NCBI GenBank assembly: GCA_015680685.1
Contig: MNCI01001300.1
Coordinates: 77,637-118,568 of the forward strand
DNA: 40,932 nt
Direction of reading: 5' to 3'
Origin: Gnetum montanum
Taxonomy: Eukaryota; Streptophyta; Gnetopsida; Gnetales; Gnetaceae
The first letter of the stretch is position 1, and every line of letters begins with the position of its first letter. The position numbers and the translations under genes are program-made. The notes beneath the pieces are model-generated. The model made no database searches. It was not told the origin of the DNA and saw only the letters and a list, made by a program, of their open reading frames with translations. Shown piece after piece: positions 40,810-40,932 of the stretch.

Positions 40810-40932
40810 ATCACTTTTTATTTTCTTTAATTTTACAACTTTTTGCTTTCCAGTTTTTCATTTTTCAATCTCTTGTTTTATCTTTTTACCTTTTTGTCTT
40901 TTTGTCTTTTTACGTTTTTTATAAGTAATCTC
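40810..40932 (+). repeat. T-rich tract after gag
   Basis: The tract is rich in T with repeated TTTTTGTC and TTTTTAC units and is cut by the window end. It corresponds in position to the T-rich strand of the minisatellite at 1-230 in the left element. Confidence 0.6.

Overview
The window looks like nuclear DNA of a land plant with a large, repeat-rich, AT-rich genome. The evidence is a 30-exon gene with introns of up to 5.5 kb, tRNA-derived SINE copies, a Copia-type solo LTR, and two decayed Ty3/gypsy elements whose primer-binding sites match the 3' end of plant tRNA-Asp, as in Athila-type elements. I cannot name the species; a gymnosperm or another large-genome plant is a guess.

Layout. 1-4737: a decayed gypsy element on the minus strand (LTR 3712-4737, PBS 3692-3710, gag-protease remains 239-3568, A-rich minisatellite 1-230). 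4738-6829: repeat-derived intergenic DNA and the probable 3' UTR of the main gene. 6830-36449: one minus-strand gene of 30 coding exons encoding 2256 residues. 36450-38178: its upstream region, with a possible promoter and a SINE-like copy. 38179-40932: a second, related gypsy element on the plus strand (LTR without its first half, PBS, broken gag), which contains an inverted 174-base copy bounded by single Ns, probably an assembly error.

The gene is the main content. Every junction in the 30-exon chain keeps frame, and the product aligns along its whole length with the RME-8 family (animal DNAJC13, Arabidopsis GRV2/KAM2), which act as endosomal J-proteins. It has the N-terminal PH-like region, the helical-repeat body and four IWN-type motifs. 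The J domain that family members carry between the second and third IWN motifs is absent: about 35 unrelated residues join its two flanks, and there is no HPD tripeptide anywhere. The GYF-like segment is also degenerate. The gene therefore looks like a divergent, J-less RME-8 paralogue, and it is the best candidate here for something undescribed. Its introns hold a 30-nt microexon's flanks, exon-like cassettes outside the main frame, SINEs, a solo LTR with target-site duplication, and a fragment of a foreign coding sequence.

The two gypsy elements flank the gene and both point away from it, so their homologous LTRs form a long-range inverted pair about 34 kb apart.
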